Of a stretch of DNA of 22,786 nt, positions 21,180-22,786 are shown piece by piece. This DNA is from a virus. The notes below the pieces were generated by a model that saw nothing but the letters and a program-made list of their open reading frames with translations, was not told the origin of the DNA and did no database searches. The position numbers were made by a program, and so were the translations under genes. The first letter of the stretch is position 1. Each line of letters opens with the position of its first letter. The DNA lies in the IMG/VR virus record IMGVR_UViG_3300013131_001784, positions 1-22,786 of that record. The stretch is one strand, 5' to 3'.

Positions 21180-21357
21180 AGAGGCCCTCGCTCTAGTAGA
21201 AATAGCGACGCAGTTTGAGTCCTAGACCCGTCTAGGAGAAGACCCGTCGCCACGGCCTTCCCGCCTTCGTCCGGATCCGCCTACCTTCGGCTAGTAGGTC
21301 AACCTATCGGTCAAACACCGCGACCCGTAGCGGACCCCTTATCAAAGAAGGCTATCC
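21180..21357. other. 178-bp intergenic region before nrdJ
   Basis: No ORF. On the leftward strand TTGACC occurs twice (about 21299-21317), resembling a -35 element, but no good -10 is at the right distance. It also contains the 18-bp palindrome at 21220-21237 and a CCTAC/GTAGG hairpin (21280-21298). The nrdJ leader contains TTCTACTAGAGCG, shared with the ruvC leader. This is the best candidate for a regulatory region for nucleotide metabolism, but the promoter is unproven. Confidence 0.5.
21220..21237. promoter_or_regulatory. Perfect palindrome, operator-like
   Basis: TCCTAGAC-CC-GTCTAGGA is an 8-bp perfect inverted repeat with a 2-bp centre, about 40 bp upstream of the nrdJ start. Such short-spaced palindromes typically bind dimeric repressors. 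The same RNA could form only a strained hairpin, so a DNA-level operator is more likely. Confidence 0.45.
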
Positions 21358-22314
21358 CTAGTATCGACCTAGAAAAGCGCGAACCAGACCGGCCTCTAAC
21401 AGGTTCCACGGCGAGACGCTACCCCGGAAGGTCGCCTCCTGGGAGACGGAGATTACCTGGAGAAGGTTCGCGCACCCGGATACCTTCCAACGGAGCGCAG
21501 CGGGCAAAACTTTCTTCTCCCAGAACCAAGGATTCGCTCCGACACTTCCCGCTGCCGCTGAGGGGGACAATCCCGAAGCGTGTAGGTGCGCGGCTTGGAG
21601 CCATCTCATCACAGTCGGAGACAGTACCCGACCGCACAGCTCAATCGTCGGGTCAGACCCCTTCGCCTTCCGAAAGCGATCCATCTCCAAGAGGAGCGTC
21701 CGGGAGTTCTGGGCCGCGAGCGCCTCTGCGATAGCTGAACCGTCGGTTTCTACGAGGGCGGCGACCGTGGCCCGGAGGTGATCCGGGAGAACCTTCTCGG
21801 CGTCTCCCGCGTAGAGGACGGCTTTCTGGATCTCAAACGCGAGTATCCCGAGGTCCGTACCGACCTTCCGAACGAGCGCCGTCGCCAAAGACGGGTCGAG
21901 AACCTTCCCGCGAGACTTCGCCTCCTCGACGCAGAACGCCGAGGCGTGTTCCTCCATCTTGTAGAACGCCGGGAGGCTGAACGTCTTGACGAGCGCCTTG
22001 GGCACCGAGTCGAGCGGGGGCGCGAGCTTGTCGGCGTCAGTTACGAGCAACAGCACGACGCTCGGGTCCGGGTCGTCCAACTGAGACCGGAGCAACGACG
22101 CGGCGAGCTTCTCGGCCCGCGACACCACGAGGAGTGTGTTCGCCCCGAACAGGCTCGTAGACGCGAGGCTCTCCTCTACGTCGCCGGAGACCCCCGCGTC
22201 CACGGGAAGGACGTTCCACCCTTCGCGAGCGCGAGTAGAGGTGACCTTGCGGACGAGACGCCGCCGTTGGAACTCATCGGTCCCGGCGACCACGAGGACG
22301 GGCGGGTTCTTCAC
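21358..22314 (-). CDS. holA: DNA polymerase III delta subunit-like clamp-loader protein
   Basis: 318 aa from GTG 22314, which overlaps the delta' stop as GTGA and is preceded by GAGGG. The longer in-frame start at 22401 gives only a Pro/Arg-rich extension and would overlap the delta' gene by 91 nt. N-terminal PVLVVAGTDEFQRRRLVRKV and SLFGANTLLVVSRAEKL are the delta pattern (a GEEPFL-type start, then LFGxxxLVVV). LLVTDADKLAPPL and IRKVGTDLG-like helices follow. The C-terminal half is the helical collar domain that joins the loader ring. Delta binds the beta clamp and opens it. Together with DnaX (1102-2463) and delta' next door this gives a bacterial-type phage clamp loader. Confidence 0.88.
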   Translation of the reverse strand: MKNPPVLVVAGTDEFQRRRLVRKVTSTRAREGWNVLPVDAGVSGDVEESLASTSLFGANTLLVVSRAEKLAASLLRSQLDDPDPSVVLLLVTDADKLAPPLDSVPKALVKTFSLPAFYKMEEHASAFCVEEAKSRGKVLDPSLATALVRKVGTDLGILAFEIQKAVLYAGDAEKVLPDHLRATVAALVETDGSAIAEALAAQNSRTLLLEMDRFRKAKGSDPTIELCGRVLSPTVMRWLQAAHLHASGLSPSAAAGSVGANPWFWEKKVLPAALRWKVSGCANLLQVISVSQEATFRGSVSPWNLLEAGLVRAFLGRY

Positions 22315-22786
22315 GCGACCCTCACGAGGAACGGGGCGAGAACCCGCGCCGGGGTGAGGGGGGCGTCCTTGAGGGCGCGGAGCCGCCGGAGTCCCGCCCA
22401 CAAGTCGAGTAGGTCGTCTTGCACCGAGGGGTCACTGAGGCGGGACGCGAGCACCCCCACGACGGCCTCAACGAGAAGATCCGTCTCACCCTTCGCTTCG
22501 CGGAACTCCTCAATCAACACAGTCCAGTTGCCCTGAATGTAGGCGGAGACGAGCTTGGTCGCCCTGTCCGTGTAGAAGTCGAGCCGGGGGTCCCCACCGG
22601 GGGCAAACTTCAAGACGCACCTCGACCGGATCGTCGGAAGCACCTCCCCGAGATCCCTCGCCCACAAGTAGAGCCGGGGTCCGTGGACGAACGGCTCCTC
22701 GACCGTCTTGAGGAGGACATCCCCGGTCGCGAGGGCCACCTCGTCTACGGGGCCGACGACCACCGAGAAGGGCTTGTCACCGACCG
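22311..22786 (-). CDS. holB: DNA polymerase III delta' subunit-like protein (5' end outside window)
   Basis: The frame is open to the right edge, so the N-terminal domain is missing; 157 residues are visible. LLKTVEEP and, further on, LPTIRSRC are hallmarks of delta' and DnaX (LLKxLEEP, LPTIxSRC). Before them, KPFSVVVGPVDEVAL matches the Walker B-like strand, with no DEAx box visible (VDE only), as expected for the non-hydrolysing delta'. The end is helical. It ends in a GTGA overlap with delta. In the loader, delta' is the rigid stator that supports ATP-driven opening. Assignment to delta' rather than to another DnaX-like protein rests on the neighbouring delta and a separate dnaX. Confidence 0.82.
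   Translation of the reverse strand, partial: VGDKPFSVVVGPVDEVALATGDVLLKTVEEPFVHGPRLYLWARDLGEVLPTIRSRCVLKFAPGGDPRLDFYTDRATKLVSAYIQGNWTVLIEEFREAKGETDLLVEAVVGVLASRLSDPSVQDDLLDLWAGLRRLRALKDAPLTPARVLAPFLVRVA

Noticed and set aside
22315-22401. Longer N-terminus for the delta subunit (start at 22401)
   Set aside because: The extra residues are Pro/Arg/Gly-rich shadow of the overlapping delta' gene; the GTG at 22314 has a GTGA coupling and ribosome site.
1-22786. tRNA genes, CRISPR arrays, IS elements, attachment sites
   Set aside because: I looked for tRNA-like cloverleaf/CCA segments, regularly spaced repeats and terminal inverted repeats with transposase motifs and saw none.

Overview
The window is a high-GC (roughly 60-65% by eye) block of phage-type DNA. 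It holds about 28 protein genes, all read leftwards on the minus strand, many joined by 1-4 nt start/stop overlaps. I see no tRNA, rRNA, CRISPR array, transposase, integrase or virion gene. It looks like the replication, recombination and nucleotide-metabolism region of a large, lytic-type tailed phage. A phage origin is inferred from gene content and packing; no structural gene is present to prove it. The host is unknown. One small Cys-rich lipoprotein resembles secreted proteins that are common in myxobacteria, which weakly suggests a myxobacterial or related host.

In transcription order (right to left): (1) 22786-21358, clamp-loader subunits delta' (cut by the window edge) and delta. (2) 21179-16442, a class II (B12-dependent) ribonucleotide reductase, a small protein with a possible zinc site, and a RecD2-like helicase. 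(3) 16393-14406, an unknown protein, a helical UvsY-like candidate, and an SSB-like protein with an acidic tail. (4) 14144-11682, a RuvC-like resolvase, an unknown protein, and RecA/UvsX. (5) 11662-5735, a Rad50/SbcC-Mre11/SbcD system whose Rad50 is split: the Walker A half ends just after its zinc hook, and the signature/Walker B half lies about 4.2 kb further on. Between the halves are a lipoprotein, an HExxH protein, Mre11, a Cas4-like nuclease, a small coiled-coil protein and the sliding clamp. (6) 5738-2540, two Cys-containing unknown proteins, another unknown protein, a Toprim primase, a phage-metallopeptidase homologue that has lost its HExxH motif, and a 68-aa protein. (7) 2463-1, the DnaX-type clamp-loader ATPase, a NusG-like protein, and a protein with two sigma-region-4-like helix-turn-helices (cut by the window edge).

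Together these genes give a near-complete bacterial-style replisome accessory set (clamp, three clamp-loader proteins, SSB, primase), a recombination set comparable to T4 gp32/UvsX/UvsY/46-47 plus a RuvC-like resolvase, dNTP supply, and two proteins likely to act on host RNA polymerase. The DNA polymerase and the replicative helicase are not here and probably lie outside the window.

The observations most worth following are the split Rad50 with a separate coiled-coil protein beside the clamp gene, a four-segment attenuator-like leader before dnaX, the degenerate metallopeptidase, recurring leader motifs upstream of several genes, and the apparent absence of the palindromes GCCGGC, CTCGAG and GTCGAC.
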